Positions 1 to 9,670 are shown, numbered from the stretch's first letter. The stretch is DNA of 64,000 nt from Paenibacillus radicibacter (GCF_024721995.1 NZ_JANQBC010000001.1:62001-126000), one strand, 5' to 3'. Notes: generated by a model from the sequence alone, not told the origin. A program made the numbers and translations.

Positions 1-762
1 CAAATCATATAACTGATTAAGAGATACTTGCTGCTGGCAAGCGATATTGAATACTTTGCCGCTTGCATGCACGCTGGCATCACAAGCTCGAAGATTTGCT
101 TGAATGACATTATCAATATAAGTAAAGTCACGTGTTTGTTCTCCATCCCCATGAATTTCTGGGGACTCGTTCTGAAGCAGTTGTAACATAAACTTGGGGA
201 TAACAGCAGCATATTGGGAGAGAGGATCTTGTTTGGGCCCAAATACATTGAAATAACGTAGACAAACCGCCTGCAAATCATAAGCCCGATGAAAAATAGA
301 TGCATAAAGCTCAGTAACAAGTTTGGAGGTTGCATATGGAGACACAGGTGATGCGGGAACATCTTCAGTTAATGGCAGTTGATCGGAATTACCGTAAGCA
401 GCACAGGAAGTGGCCAGAACGACTTTTTCAACATTCGCATCGCGAGCTGCGGTAAGCAAATTTACAGTACCATTCACATTGTTCTGATGGGTTTGTACGG
501 GATCGATCATCGATTGTTGAACAGAACCCATAGCTGCTTGGTGAAGGATATAATCTACCCCACGCACAGCACGCTTGCATGTTGCTAGATTCTGAATATC
601 CCCTTTTATAAATCGAATATCACTTAAAAAAGGATGAATATTCGACAGCTTTCCTGTGGACAGGTTATCTAATACGGTTACCTCATGATTCTTCATTAGT
701 AATGCCTCAACTAAATTGGAACCAATAAACCCTGCGCCACCAGTAACAAGAAATTTGGACAT
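1..762 (-). CDS. NAD-dependent nucleotide-sugar 4-epimerase, 3' end outside window
   Basis: Extended short-chain dehydrogenase/reductase of the GalE/WbpP type, expected to epimerise C4 of a UDP-sugar (UDP-Glc/Gal or UDP-GlcNAc/GalNAc) in the cytoplasm. The 254 visible codons carry the Rossmann motif GGAGFIGSN (residues 8-16), the catalytic YATSK (Y143, K147) and the family segments RYFNVFGP and TRDFTYIDN. The start is the ATG at 762, preceded by GGAGGGG. The gene runs off the left edge. It reads away from the capsule operon, and the 809-845 palindromes lie just upstream. Substrate cannot be fixed by eye; the capsule context and WbpA-like neighbours favour UDP-GlcNAc chemistry. Confidence 0.9.
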   Translation of the reverse strand, partial: MSKFLVTGGAGFIGSNLVEALLMKNHEVTVLDNLSTGKLSNIHPFLSDIRFIKGDIQNLATCKRAVRGVDYILHQAAMGSVQQSMIDPVQTHQNNVNGTVNLLTAARDANVEKVVLATSCAAYGNSDQLPLTEDVPASPVSPYATSKLVTELYASIFHRAYDLQAVCLRYFNVFGPKQDPLSQYAAVIPKFMLQLLQNESPEIHGDGEQTRDFTYIDNVIQANLRACDASVHASGKVFNIACQQQVSLNQLYDL

Positions 763-808
763 GAACCGTTCCCCTCCATATCAATCTCCACTTCCTATGT
801 TTACTAAA

Positions 809-845
809 TGTATCATAAATGATAAAATGATACATATTGTATCAT
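809..845. promoter_or_regulatory. Palindromic operator cluster, distal end of capsule locus
   Basis: A perfect 8-bp inverted repeat ATGATACA-TAT-TGTATCAT lies at 827-845. Next to it at 809-824 is a second, shorter site (TGTATCAT then ATGATA; inverted core TATCAT-AA-ATGATA). The 827-845 arms are identical to the palindrome at 22971-22989 beside the XRE regulator gene. The cluster sits between the divergent epimerase (762) and acyltransferase (931). It is probably a binding site for the regulator at 23146. A TATGAT hexamer inside it could be a -10 for the epimerase, but I see no good -35. Confidence 0.7.
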
Positions 846-930
846 GATATTAACATTAATCTAGTCTAGTTCCCACATATTGTCAACCTTTTCTGCCTAA
901 TCATTATAAAAAAATAAGGATGTGCCGCTT

Positions 931-2028
931 ATGCCGCAGGTTCGTAATTATGCGATTGATTTCATTAAATTTTTTGCGATATTTATTGTCGTAAGTGTGC
1001 ATACGGGCTTCTTGAAAGGTTTTTATGTGACTGAACTTTTAGATTTGCACTTCTTCATTAATACCTTCTCACGCTTTACTGTCCCCTTCTTCTTCGTCAT
1101 TTCCGGCTTTCTTATTGGACAGAAGGCTCACAATGATCCGTCCAAAGCATACTTTAAGCATTATTTATGGAAAACAACAAAACTATTTGCAAGCTGGACC
1201 CTATTCTTTTTTCTCTATGACACGGTTGTTCGAATCTTATTTGCAGTTATACGTGGTGAAAGTCAAAAGCTCTACGGCTACCTCGATACGTTCTTCAGCA
1301 TAAATACGCTCTATTATGGCCCTCCCGCTACCGCTCACCAATTGTGGTATTTAACCGCACTCATCTGGTCTGTCATTCTCTTATTCGTTTTTGTGAAATG
1401 GAAGAAGCTCAATCTCCTCTTAATTGCAAGCTTTGTACTTAACCTCATCGGTATTTTTGGACAATCTTATTCCGTTCTAGCGAAATTACCAATTGAAACA
1501 CGAGATGCCCTATTCTATGGCTTATTTTATTTAACATTAGGCTATTATATGGCGGTTCATTATAAATCCATTCAGAGCAAGCTCATGAAATTACCTGCTA
1601 AAATCTATCTCGCTTTATTCTTCTTCTTTTCAATTACCCAGATGATGGAGCGGGCTTACTTGTTGTACCAGTATGGTGCTGGGATCGGTGAGAACTATTA
1701 TTTTTCAACCATACCGCTAATTGTGAGTCTCATTCTCTTCGTACTTGCAAGCCCCGCACTTGGTAAAGGCACCTTTGTCTCGAAGATTGGTAAAACTACC
1801 GTAGGGATCTATGTCATGCATACATTCTTTATTAGTCTTGTCGTGAACAGCTTGGATCTGTTTGGGCATAAGGCATTACTAAGTAATCTTATGTTCCAAA
1901 TCGTATACACACCAAGCATACTGATCATCTCGTACTTTAGTTATATCTGGGTGCAGAAGATGAAGAAGTACATGCAGCAGCGCTTACTCCCGCTTTCCGC
2001 TAAGAATACAAATCTATCAGACTTGTGA
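931..2028 (+). CDS. Membrane acyltransferase, acyltransferase-3 family
   Basis: Multi-pass membrane protein of the acyltransferase-3 family, which transfers acetyl or other acyl groups to surface or exported glycans. The N-terminus reads YAIDFIKFFAIFIVVSVHTGF, with the family's early-helix histidine, then RFTVPFFFVISGFLIGQK, followed by about ten hydrophobic helices. A GTG at 922 is in frame, but AAGGA at 915-919 suits the ATG at 931 (spacing 11) much better, giving 365 residues. It lies next to the capsule locus and is divergent from the epimerase across the palindromes, so it probably O-acylates the polymer. The acceptor is not known. Confidence 0.87.
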   Translation: MPQVRNYAIDFIKFFAIFIVVSVHTGFLKGFYVTELLDLHFFINTFSRFTVPFFFVISGFLIGQKAHNDPSKAYFKHYLWKTTKLFASWTLFFFLYDTVVRILFAVIRGESQKLYGYLDTFFSINTLYYGPPATAHQLWYLTALIWSVILLFVFVKWKKLNLLLIASFVLNLIGIFGQSYSVLAKLPIETRDALFYGLFYLTLGYYMAVHYKSIQSKLMKLPAKIYLALFFFFSITQMMERAYLLYQYGAGIGENYYFSTIPLIVSLILFVLASPALGKGTFVSKIGKTTVGIYVMHTFFISLVVNSLDLFGHKALLSNLMFQIVYTPSILIISYFSYIWVQKMKKYMQQRLLPLSAKNTNLSDL

Positions 2029-2139
2029 ATTCATTATTAAATCCGCTAACCTATTAGACCAATGCAAGACGAACATTATCAATTCGTGAATATAGTGAAG
2101 AAAGTAAAGGGGGAATCACTACCAACAGGAGGAGTCAAG

Positions 2140-3597
2140 ATGGCCACAGTCAACGTTACAGCTTTTGGAGCTGTAGGCAACGGAATCAAAGATTGCAGTC
2201 AAGCATTCCAGAATGCAATCAACAGCTTAATGCCAGCGGGAGGAACCGTTCAAATACCAACAGGTGTGTTCATACTCAAAAATGTCGTGATTAAATCCAA
2301 CATTAACCTTGTCGGAGCAGGTGCAACAACGGTATTGAAATTACCTACTAATGGTAAGGTTTGGGACATGGTATTGATTACAGGGGGTAATGTACCCGCT
2401 CAGAACGCTACGATCTCTGATATGACAATTGATGGGTCGGCGGATGTGATTGGTTTAAATGACGTACAAATGCACGGGATTGATGTTGAGGGTGGTACGA
2501 AGAATTTAACGATAACACGGGTATATTTTCAAAACACATGTGGGGATGGAATTCGAACATCAGAGGATGGCAGCCAACAGATCGTCCCTCAATTCATTAA
2601 CATCACGAACTGTACATTCCAGACGACTGGACGTCAGGACATCGCAATTGTACACGCTTACGATGTTTTGATTACGAATTGTGTAGGTACGGGGACACTC
2701 GATTTCGAACCGGAGTTGCCACTTATCAAGCGAGTTACAGCGAGCAACTGTACGTTTAATGAGCTCCAATCTGCTTCCAAGAACGATGCAGAACTAGCGA
2801 ATATTGTCGTGAAAGACTCGACATTCCAAGAGGGTTTGTTATGGCAATTACGCGGGATGACAGTAACGAATTGCAACATTCGACACATGCGTGTGTCGAC
2901 AGCTAGTGATGTATTGATCCAGACGTCCACGTTCAAAATGTTAGAGCTATACCCGGTTAATGGAACAGTATGCAATGCGATAACGATCACTAGCAATGTC
3001 ATTGCCAATGTTACAACTGGAACAGATAACCCGATTGCAGGTATTTCGGGGAAAACTGGGGCTGGTTTGTATATGTGGAATGGAACGAATTGCACCATAA
3101 CGAACAATACAATCCGAGGCGAAGTGTATAGTATATTCGTTTCCTCAGGTTGCAACAACTCCGTCATTAGCAACAACCGGTTGGAGTACGTGAAAGGTTC
3201 TACTGCTGCTCAACAAGCGCTTTTTGCTCAGAACCAATCTACACAGCTTGGTATATCGGGTAATAACTTTGTCGGTTGGGCGAAAGGGATATTAGCTGAC
3301 GGCGCTTCCCATCTTGTCAATTGTTCCATTGCTAACAATCAGTTTAATCTTACAACCGAGCAATGTATCGAAATTCGCTCAAGTACAGGAACATCGATAA
3401 CTCAGAATACGTTTAACGCCAACGGAGCTGTCTATATTAGCGGTGGAACGGTCACCGTAACAGGTAACCGCTTTAACAACACAACACGTTATCGTGTAAT
3501 CTTAGAGAAATGTACAGCAACGGTTGGCAGCAACACCGCTAGTGTATTTAGTAGCTCCTTATACAAGATCACACAATCACAAGTGACGTATATCTAA
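2140..3597 (+). CDS. Right-handed parallel beta-helix (pectate-lyase-like) protein
   Basis: A 485-residue protein starting VNVTAFGAVGNGIKDCSQAF, the typical entry strand of the pectate lyase superfamily/GH28-like beta-helix fold. Many short N/T/V-rich coils follow (NITNCTF, NNTI, NNRF), as expected of stacked helix turns. The ATG at 2140 follows CAGGAGGAG; the upstream in-frame ATG at 2062 has no ribosome site. No signal peptide or membrane segment is visible, which is unusual for a polysaccharide lyase. It converges on the LCP gene 22 bases away. It could be a depolymerase, epimerase or structural protein for the capsule; activity cannot be assigned. Confidence 0.8.
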   Translation: MATVNVTAFGAVGNGIKDCSQAFQNAINSLMPAGGTVQIPTGVFILKNVVIKSNINLVGAGATTVLKLPTNGKVWDMVLITGGNVPAQNATISDMTIDGSADVIGLNDVQMHGIDVEGGTKNLTITRVYFQNTCGDGIRTSEDGSQQIVPQFINITNCTFQTTGRQDIAIVHAYDVLITNCVGTGTLDFEPELPLIKRVTASNCTFNELQSASKNDAELANIVVKDSTFQEGLLWQLRGMTVTNCNIRHMRVSTASDVLIQTSTFKMLELYPVNGTVCNAITITSNVIANVTTGTDNPIAGISGKTGAGLYMWNGTNCTITNNTIRGEVYSIFVSSGCNNSVISNNRLEYVKGSTAAQQALFAQNQSTQLGISGNNFVGWAKGILADGASHLVNCSIANNQFNLTTEQCIEIRSSTGTSITQNTFNANGAVYISGGTVTVTGNRFNNTTRYRVILEKCTATVGSNTASVFSSSLYKITQSQVTYI

Positions 3598-3619
3598 CCT
3601 CATTAATATGCCAATCATC

Positions 3620-4648
3620 TTAGGATTTAAAAAATCGCTCGATGAGTGCATGGACTCCATCTTGATCTGGAATCCAATAATACAACTGCTGCCGAACTAA
3701 CGGATCCATCAGCTGTGCGCTGTGACCAGGAATTGAACTGTATTCCATACGGTCACTGTTCATATCTGACATCATCCAAGCCAGACTAATTAGATCCCCA
3801 TCCGTAAAATTCGTATCCAGCACATCCTTCTTTACTTGAGTGATTAAGGATGGCATCTGTTTAATGGAACTGGCTTGTAATAGTTTTTTGGCAATGGCCC
3901 TGAGAATCAGGGCTTGATTTTTTTGTCTACCAAAGTCACCTTCAGAGAGTGATTTCCGCTCTCGAACGAACATAAGCGCCTCTTCACCATTCAGATGTAC
4001 AAGCCCAGGACCCACCATGATATTATCGGTGTAAGTAAAGCGGACTTCTTCATCCAGCTGTACATCAAGACCACCTATTGTATCGATAAACCGCTCAAAC
4101 CCTTCAAAATTCGTTTTGACATAGTAGTTAATCGTAATGTTTAACATGTTGCTAATGACCTGCATGACGGATTCGGTGCCTCCATGATTCCCGCTTTTTC
4201 CTTCGCCAAGAATATGGGCATGATTCACTTTCGTATACCCGACTCCATCAATATTAACGCGTGTATCTCGTGGTATAGATAAGAGCCGTGCCTCTTTACT
4301 TGTCGGATTCACATGGGCGACCATAATAACATCTGAACGGGATATTTCCGTGTCCCTCGCATCCGTTCCTATGATTAGGATATTAAAAGAACGATCTGGC
4401 TCCTTTGATGACGGCTGTATTGAGGTTGTCGTCTTACTTGCAGTTTCCTCTTCAGACTCTACTTCGCTAGATTGTTCCTTAGCAGACAGTGATTGGGGCT
4501 TAGGTTGAACTAAAACAGGGATCGCATTTTGTTCAAAATGTCGTCCGGGCTCATATTTCCCATACATCCAAAAGCCGCATCCAGTAGCGATAACAAGCAG
4601 CAAGAGTGGCACAATAAGCTTCCACTTGCGGTACCAACGCTTCTTCAT
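3620..4648 (-). CDS. LytR-CpsA-Psr (LCP) family cell-wall glycopolymer ligase
   Basis: LCP enzymes move a finished glycopolymer from its undecaprenyl lipid carrier onto peptidoglycan, outside the membrane. The 342 residues comprise a short cytoplasmic basic N-terminus, one membrane helix (about 11-27), a low-complexity S/E/T linker and the LCP domain. The domain shows NILIIGTDAR, SDVIMV, LLSIPRDTRV, KVNHAH and IGGLDVQLDE, including the conserved arginines and aspartates that bind the polyprenyl phosphate. Its ATG overlaps the sugar transferase stop by 4 bases. Being last in the operon implies that at least part of the polymer is wall-linked. Confidence 0.93.
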   Translation of the reverse strand: MKKRWYRKWKLIVPLLLLVIATGCGFWMYGKYEPGRHFEQNAIPVLVQPKPQSLSAKEQSSEVESEEETASKTTTSIQPSSKEPDRSFNILIIGTDARDTEISRSDVIMVAHVNPTSKEARLLSIPRDTRVNIDGVGYTKVNHAHILGEGKSGNHGGTESVMQVISNMLNITINYYVKTNFEGFERFIDTIGGLDVQLDEEVRFTYTDNIMVGPGLVHLNGEEALMFVRERKSLSEGDFGRQKNQALILRAIAKKLLQASSIKQMPSLITQVKKDVLDTNFTDGDLISLAWMMSDMNSDRMEYSSIPGHSAQLMDPLVRQQLYYWIPDQDGVHALIERFFKS

Positions 4649-6030
4649 ACTTTATTCGCCGACTCTTGCATCGTAGGTAAAGAGCTAGAAACTACGACAG
4701 GTTGCTTCACACCTTCTGCTTGCTCTTTGCTGAGGATGACGAGCAGCGTCTGCAGTACTATTTTTAAATCTAAGAGAAAGCTGTATTGCCGAATATACAT
4801 CAAGTCAAATCGATGCTTATCTTCTGCTGAAGTCGTATACTTCCCCATGATTTGAGCAAGACCTGTAATACCCGGGCGAATGGACATCCGATAATCGTAT
4901 GTCGGAATCACCTCCATAAATTGCTCCACAAAGAACGGTCGCTCGGGTCTTGGACCAATTAAGCTCATGTCCCCTTTCCATACGTTAAATAGTTGCGGAA
5001 GCTCATCTAGTCTTGTAGCACGAAGTACTCTACCTACTGATGTAATACGAGGGTCCTTCTCTGTGGCAAGCATCGGTCCACTCTGAACTTCAGCATTATG
5101 AACCATAGATCTGAATTTATAGATTCGAAACTCTTTACCGTGTAAGCCCGATCGTATTTGCGAATACAAGGCATTACCTGGCGAGCTACGTTTGATCCAT
5201 ATAGTCAGAACTAGGAACAATGGACTCAAGAGCACTAATAGAATAGAGGACACTAGAAAATCAAAAGTACGCTTATACAACCTCTCTCCAATACTCAATT
5301 GCGGGGGCTTAATGGATAATACAAGGACATCGTCAATGCTTTCGGTGTGGGCATTCACAAGAAACAACTCAGGAAGCGCAGGAATGACCATCAGTTCAAT
5401 CCTCATACGCGTGCAGTAGTTGATCAATTCCTCTTTATCCTTATAATCCGACTGGATGAGAACGATGTCCACTTGTTTCAATGTGTGCTGTTTCATCTTC
5501 CAATCGGTTGTAAGTACGAAGTCCGATATTTCAAACCAACCGGATTTCAGGTTTGCCATTTTTTGTTCGAGGTGTCTGCAATTCTGTATCGAATCGCTAA
5601 TAATGATCACCTTTTGAGCACCGAACCATTTTTTATTAACGGAATTAATCGTCAGATGAAAAGTAAGAATGAATATCACTTGCGTCGCACATGCTGCTAC
5701 ATAGACGGAAGCTGGGAGTGTAAATACATGGAACAGCAGTAAGCAAATGAGCAGCGTGGCATGTAAGGTTAAGACAGATAAGATGGACGTGTAAATATCA
5801 GTCTGCATCTTTTTACCACGGCTCACATGCCCAAGTCCAAACAAATAAAACACGATAAAGGCAGCGATCGTAATCCAAGGAAGAAAGGACATATATAAGG
5901 TAAGGTGAGCTTCTTGCATGTTGTATTCATCATACGCCCAGAAGGCTAACAGGAAGCCAATGTGCACCCAGAGAAGATCCATTAAGATGATCCAAAAGTG
6001 TGTTGCACTAAATTTGGAGATGGTGCTCAT
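4645..6030 (-). CDS. Polyprenyl glycosylphosphotransferase (initiating sugar transferase)
   Basis: A 461-residue WcaJ/WbaP-like enzyme that loads the first sugar-1-phosphate onto undecaprenyl phosphate. Several hydrophobic helices and a soluble central domain fill the first half. From about residue 250 come RTFDFLVSSILLVLLSPLF, the RIYKFRSM motif, TRLDELPQLFNV and SLIGPRPERPFF, the catalytic-domain signature of bacterial sugar transferases, then IRPGITGLAQI. It lies near the 3' end of the operon, 5 bases after the upstream glycosyltransferase, although the reaction starts repeat-unit synthesis. Confidence 0.94.
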   Translation of the reverse strand: MSTISKFSATHFWIILMDLLWVHIGFLLAFWAYDEYNMQEAHLTLYMSFLPWITIAAFIVFYLFGLGHVSRGKKMQTDIYTSILSVLTLHATLLICLLLFHVFTLPASVYVAACATQVIFILTFHLTINSVNKKWFGAQKVIIISDSIQNCRHLEQKMANLKSGWFEISDFVLTTDWKMKQHTLKQVDIVLIQSDYKDKEELINYCTRMRIELMVIPALPELFLVNAHTESIDDVLVLSIKPPQLSIGERLYKRTFDFLVSSILLVLLSPLFLVLTIWIKRSSPGNALYSQIRSGLHGKEFRIYKFRSMVHNAEVQSGPMLATEKDPRITSVGRVLRATRLDELPQLFNVWKGDMSLIGPRPERPFFVEQFMEVIPTYDYRMSIRPGITGLAQIMGKYTTSAEDKHRFDLMYIRQYSFLLDLKIVLQTLLVILSKEQAEGVKQPVVVSSSLPTMQESANKV

Positions 6031-6035
6031 CTTCC

Positions 6036-7148
6036 CTACCCCCTCATACCTGATTTTGATGTGATCGCTTCATATAAAGATAGTATTTTGTCGTTCATAT
6101 GTTTAGACGTGAATTGATTCTCGAATTTGAGACGACCCTCCGCTCCGAAGCGAATACGTAATTCTGGAGATTCAATGAGTTCACGAATACGCTCTGCTAA
6201 TACATTTACATTTCCTCGTGGGATTAAGAATCCATTACTTTGATCCTCTACCGTCTCACATACACCACCGACATCAGATGCAACAACAGGGAGGCCTGCA
6301 CGCATCGCTTCTAATATACTAATCGGCAGCCCTTCCCAATTCGAGATAAGAAGGAAGATTTGAGCTTGTGTCAACATGCGAGGTACATCCTTGCATTCTC
6401 CAAGAAAACGAACTTGATGATCGAGCTTCAATTCTTGAGCAAGTTTCACCATTTCCGTCTTAAGAGGACCCTCTCCAACTAAATCAAGTTTCCAATTCAA
6501 GTCTTTGACCAGCGAAAGTGCTTCGAGTAACGTTCTGTGATCTTTCTGCTGCTCAAATCGTGCCACCATAATCATATGGGGTGGATTCTGCTTGGGATTA
6601 GCTAGCAAATTCGGGATATCGGGTATACCATTATGAATCGCAACTAGTTGTTTAGCCGAAGATACCTTATGTTTAAGTGCTAATGTGCGATCATGCTCCG
6701 ATACAGTCACTATGCGTGTTGCCAAATAGGCAGCCAGTTTCTCCGCAATGACATAGATCCGTCTTTGTTTGGACGGAACCCCTTCCGCAAATGACCAACC
6801 ATGCGCCGTAAATACGGTCGGTATGCCAAGTGTTTTACCTACCATACGACCGATCCAGCCTGCTTTGGAGGAATGTGTAGCGATTAAGTCAGGCTGAATT
6901 TGCTTCAATACGCGGCGAATTTCAATAAAAGCTCGCCCATCTGCAGCAGGTCGAATCGAGCGAACTAAATGAGAAATCGATCGGTAGGCAATACCGTGTT
7001 CCTGCAGTAGTTCGCAGAAAGGTCCTTCTCCCCCGACGATTACGGTGACCTCATGCCCCATTTTCATTAATGACTTCGATAAGTCGAACACATGCATCTG
7101 TGCACCGCCAATATTATCAGAGCGTGTGATGATTTGTACGATTTTCAT
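6036..7148 (-). CDS. Glycosyltransferase family 4
   Basis: GT-B fold transferase of about 370 residues. The N-terminus IVQIITRSDNIGGAQMHVFDLS and the C-terminal donor site SNWEGLPISILEAMRAGLPVVAS, with its conserved E-x7-E pattern, are typical of GT4 retaining transferases. The chosen ATG at 7148 follows AGAGGGG; a longer frame to 7211 lacks a ribosome site and runs deep into the upstream gene. It overlaps the O-antigen ligase gene by 32 bases. It probably adds one sugar to the lipid-linked repeat; donor unknown. Confidence 0.9.
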   Translation of the reverse strand: MKIVQIITRSDNIGGAQMHVFDLSKSLMKMGHEVTVIVGGEGPFCELLQEHGIAYRSISHLVRSIRPAADGRAFIEIRRVLKQIQPDLIATHSSKAGWIGRMVGKTLGIPTVFTAHGWSFAEGVPSKQRRIYVIAEKLAAYLATRIVTVSEHDRTLALKHKVSSAKQLVAIHNGIPDIPNLLANPKQNPPHMIMVARFEQQKDHRTLLEALSLVKDLNWKLDLVGEGPLKTEMVKLAQELKLDHQVRFLGECKDVPRMLTQAQIFLLISNWEGLPISILEAMRAGLPVVASDVGGVCETVEDQSNGFLIPRGNVNVLAERIRELIESPELRIRFGAEGRLKFENQFTSKHMNDKILSLYEAITSKSGMRG

Positions 7149-8358
7149 AGAACCCCTCTTTACGTGGGAAATGTGGTTTAATAGCATCATGTGGCATCCA
7201 TGGGAAAGCAAACAGCAACCAGAAATGCCTCCAATGCAGCGTATCGATAAAGAAACTATTGAACATTAGTCCTAATAAACAAGCAAAGAACACAATAAAG
7301 TAAGTGTTATACGGACTCCCCCGTAAACATGCGACAGAAAACGAACGATAAATCGTAAAAACCATAAATAGCGCAAATACAGTAAACCCAACAACACCAT
7401 ATTCAGTAAGAACACGGACATACAAGCTATGGGTGGCATAGGAATACACCAGTTCGGACTGTCCAGGACCAATTCCAAGCGGTTTCTCGAGAACCTCTTC
7501 CAATGCTTTTGCCTGAGTGCCAAATCGATCATCATCATATTTCTTCATGGCAAAGCGATCGACAAACATCGTATTAATACTGGGACTTGAGATGACGTAC
7601 ACAAGAACAGGAATTAACGTCAACATGACTGCAAACAGCATGAGAAGACGCTTTTTCAGACTTGCCTTATAGGGAAACAACAAGTAAGCACCACACGCGA
7701 TAAAACAATTTCCCCATGCTGCCCTTGAGTAGCTGAACAACACGCCGATGATGAGAAAAATAAAGACGCCTATCCATAGGAGGACAGTGCGTCTTGGTTT
7801 TGTTACCATATAATGTAAGGCAATCACTACACCAGGAACTAGAAAGGGACCAAATACATTCGGATCCTTGAACAGCCCCATAATTCGATCATATTTCAGC
7901 ATGATTCCGAAATCAGGAATGATATGAAGATACGCTAATAGCCCGATTGTAGTTGCGAACAATGCCGCGGCCATATAGCCTGAGAATATAATCTTTAAAA
8001 TCGATTCTTTGAATTGATTCAATAGACCAATGAAGAATAACCAAGAGATAATCAAGTATAAAGTGACCATGAAGTACTTCATCGATTGCATCAGACCCTC
8101 TCTAACAAAGAGAAGCGGGATCATATTGCAAACGAGGAAAATACCAATGAACAACATAGGCACACTCATATAGCTCGAGAACTTCATGTAAGAATGATAG
8201 ATCGCAATGGCACAAGCAAGTAACATGAATGCTTCATAAGGCGCTGGTTCAATAAAGACAACCGCACAAAGTGGCAACAACAGCCAGACTAACCTTGCAT
8301 ACCAGGCTGGATAGGCGGTTGATTTCATCTGAATTGGACTTAATTCAATAGGATTCAA
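7117..8358 (-). CDS. O-antigen ligase/polymerase (Wzy-like) membrane protein
   Basis: A polytopic protein with about 12 hydrophobic segments and a large extracytoplasmic loop in the second half (PSINTMFVDRFAMKKYDDDRFGTQAKALEEV). Segments KPLGIGPGQSELVYSYATHSLYV and YGVVGFTVFALFM resemble the Wzy_C/O-antigen ligase core. It probably polymerises flipped repeat units on the outer face of the membrane. ATGs at 8379 and 8373 fall inside the preceding gene's end; GAGGTGG there positions the TTG at 8358 (spacing 6), which I prefer, giving 413 residues. It is the only polymerase candidate in the operon. Confidence 0.85.
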   Translation of the reverse strand: MNPIELSPIQMKSTAYPAWYARLVWLLLPLCAVVFIEPAPYEAFMLLACAIAIYHSYMKFSSYMSVPMLFIGIFLVCNMIPLLFVREGLMQSMKYFMVTLYLIISWLFFIGLLNQFKESILKIIFSGYMAAALFATTIGLLAYLHIIPDFGIMLKYDRIMGLFKDPNVFGPFLVPGVVIALHYMVTKPRRTVLLWIGVFIFLIIGVLFSYSRAAWGNCFIACGAYLLFPYKASLKKRLLMLFAVMLTLIPVLVYVISSPSINTMFVDRFAMKKYDDDRFGTQAKALEEVLEKPLGIGPGQSELVYSYATHSLYVRVLTEYGVVGFTVFALFMVFTIYRSFSVACLRGSPYNTYFIVFFACLLGLMFNSFFIDTLHWRHFWLLFAFPWMPHDAIKPHFPRKEGFYENRTNHHTL

Positions 8359-8359
8359 C

Positions 8360-9670
8360 TTAGACCACCTCATGACCATGTAACTCTATAATGGCTTCCT
8401 GCGCATAGACAACACTGCGCAAGAACACGTCTAACCGCTTCGCATGCGCTTCCCTGGATAAATGTAGGACACCTTCAAGAGGTTTACTTGTAATGGTAGA
8501 AATTAACTTCTGTTCAATCCATCCCAATAGCACTTCTGCTACCTCCATGGCATCTTGCAAGGATTCACCCACATCCTGCTCCCGAACTAAATCAGCAGCA
8601 ACATTTTCTTGTGAACCTATTGCTAAGATAGGTCTTCTTGCCCCGATATATTCGAACAATTTACCACTATATATCCCCTTCTCATTCCTATCGTTCCATA
8701 GCAAAAGGAGAAGAATGTCTGCCTGACATTGAATTTGAACAGATTGCTGATACGTCACAGGATCATGAATTTGAATTAGATGTTCAACCCCATGCTTCAT
8801 CGCTAAAACTTTTACCGATTCCAAATATCGTCCATAGAATTCAACTCGAACATGACGACTCTGATCACCTAACATGTTTAATGCTTGAAATAAGGGAGAT
8901 GGATCTTCCTTGCCCTCATATACCATTCCCGTATAGACAATACGTAGGACATCTTGCTGATCGGATACATACTGAGCCTTGTAATCATCAACATCATATC
9001 CGTTCATGATCACTTGTGTAGGTTTCGAATCATACTTCGACCGAAGTGTTTCGGCTAAAGGCTCTGAGACTGTTACATAACCTGCAGCTGATGAGAGTGT
9101 CGTGCGTTCCAGCCAAGTTTCCATCGTACGACGGATCTGTCCATAATGATAATATTGATAATCCACCCATAAATCTCGAAACTCTGCAACCCATGGTATC
9201 CCAAACTTCATGGACAATGCTTTGGCAACAAGTAATGAGGAGTGTGGCATTGCGCTTGCATAAATAACATCTGGTTTCCACGCTTTGATACGTTTGGAAC
9301 CTTCACGAATAGCAAATGGCACCCAGCCAATTTGCCCGTCCGGAAAATTAAATAACGTCTTATAAGCTTGACCCAGCATTTTGAACGATTTACGAAGTAT
9401 GCCTTTAGGGGGAATGTAGCCTTGTCTAGCAATGCTGTCCCTTCCCCCTAACAAAGTTTGAACAGGCTTATTCACATCTATCCACTTTGTATACGTCACA
9501 CGATCCTCAGGAATCTCCAAGAGCAACGTTCGCTGTAAGGGTTGATTATTCGCAGAGATTACATGTACATCGTGCCCCATCTTCGTCAAGTACTTCGCCA
9601 TTTTACCGGTTCGAACAGCACCAATCGTATTATAGGGTGGAAAAAAATAAGAAATCAATAAAATGCGCAA
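8360..9670 (-). CDS. Glycosyltransferase family 4
   Basis: GT-B glycosyltransferase of about 436 residues. The N-terminus RILLISYFFPPYNTIGAVRTGKMAKYL is typical of GT4 enzymes with an N-terminal Glyco_transf_4 domain. The second domain has IVYTGMVYEGKEDPSPLFQAL and KGIYSGKLFEYIGARRPILAIG. A longer TTG frame to 9688 would begin inside the AGGAGG sequence, so that sequence is the ribosome site and the TTG at 9670 (spacing 9) is the likely start. Sugar specificity is unknown. Confidence 0.88.
   Translation of the reverse strand: MRILLISYFFPPYNTIGAVRTGKMAKYLTKMGHDVHVISANNQPLQRTLLLEIPEDRVTYTKWIDVNKPVQTLLGGRDSIARQGYIPPKGILRKSFKMLGQAYKTLFNFPDGQIGWVPFAIREGSKRIKAWKPDVIYASAMPHSSLLVAKALSMKFGIPWVAEFRDLWVDYQYYHYGQIRRTMETWLERTTLSSAAGYVTVSEPLAETLRSKYDSKPTQVIMNGYDVDDYKAQYVSDQQDVLRIVYTGMVYEGKEDPSPLFQALNMLGDQSRHVRVEFYGRYLESVKVLAMKHGVEHLIQIHDPVTYQQSVQIQCQADILLLLLWNDRNEKGIYSGKLFEYIGARRPILAIGSQENVAADLVREQDVGESLQDAMEVAEVLLGWIEQKLISTITSKPLEGVLHLSREAHAKRLDVFLRSVVYAQEAIIELHGHEVV

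Noticed and set aside
2658-3176. A 172-codon frame antisense to the beta-helix gene
   Set aside because: No ribosome site, hydrophobic low-information translation, fully inside a well-supported gene; its length reflects the repeat-like codon pattern of the beta-helix.
7272-7538. Short frame within the O-antigen ligase gene
   Set aside because: Alternate-frame shadow with no ribosome site and Arg/Leu-rich composition.
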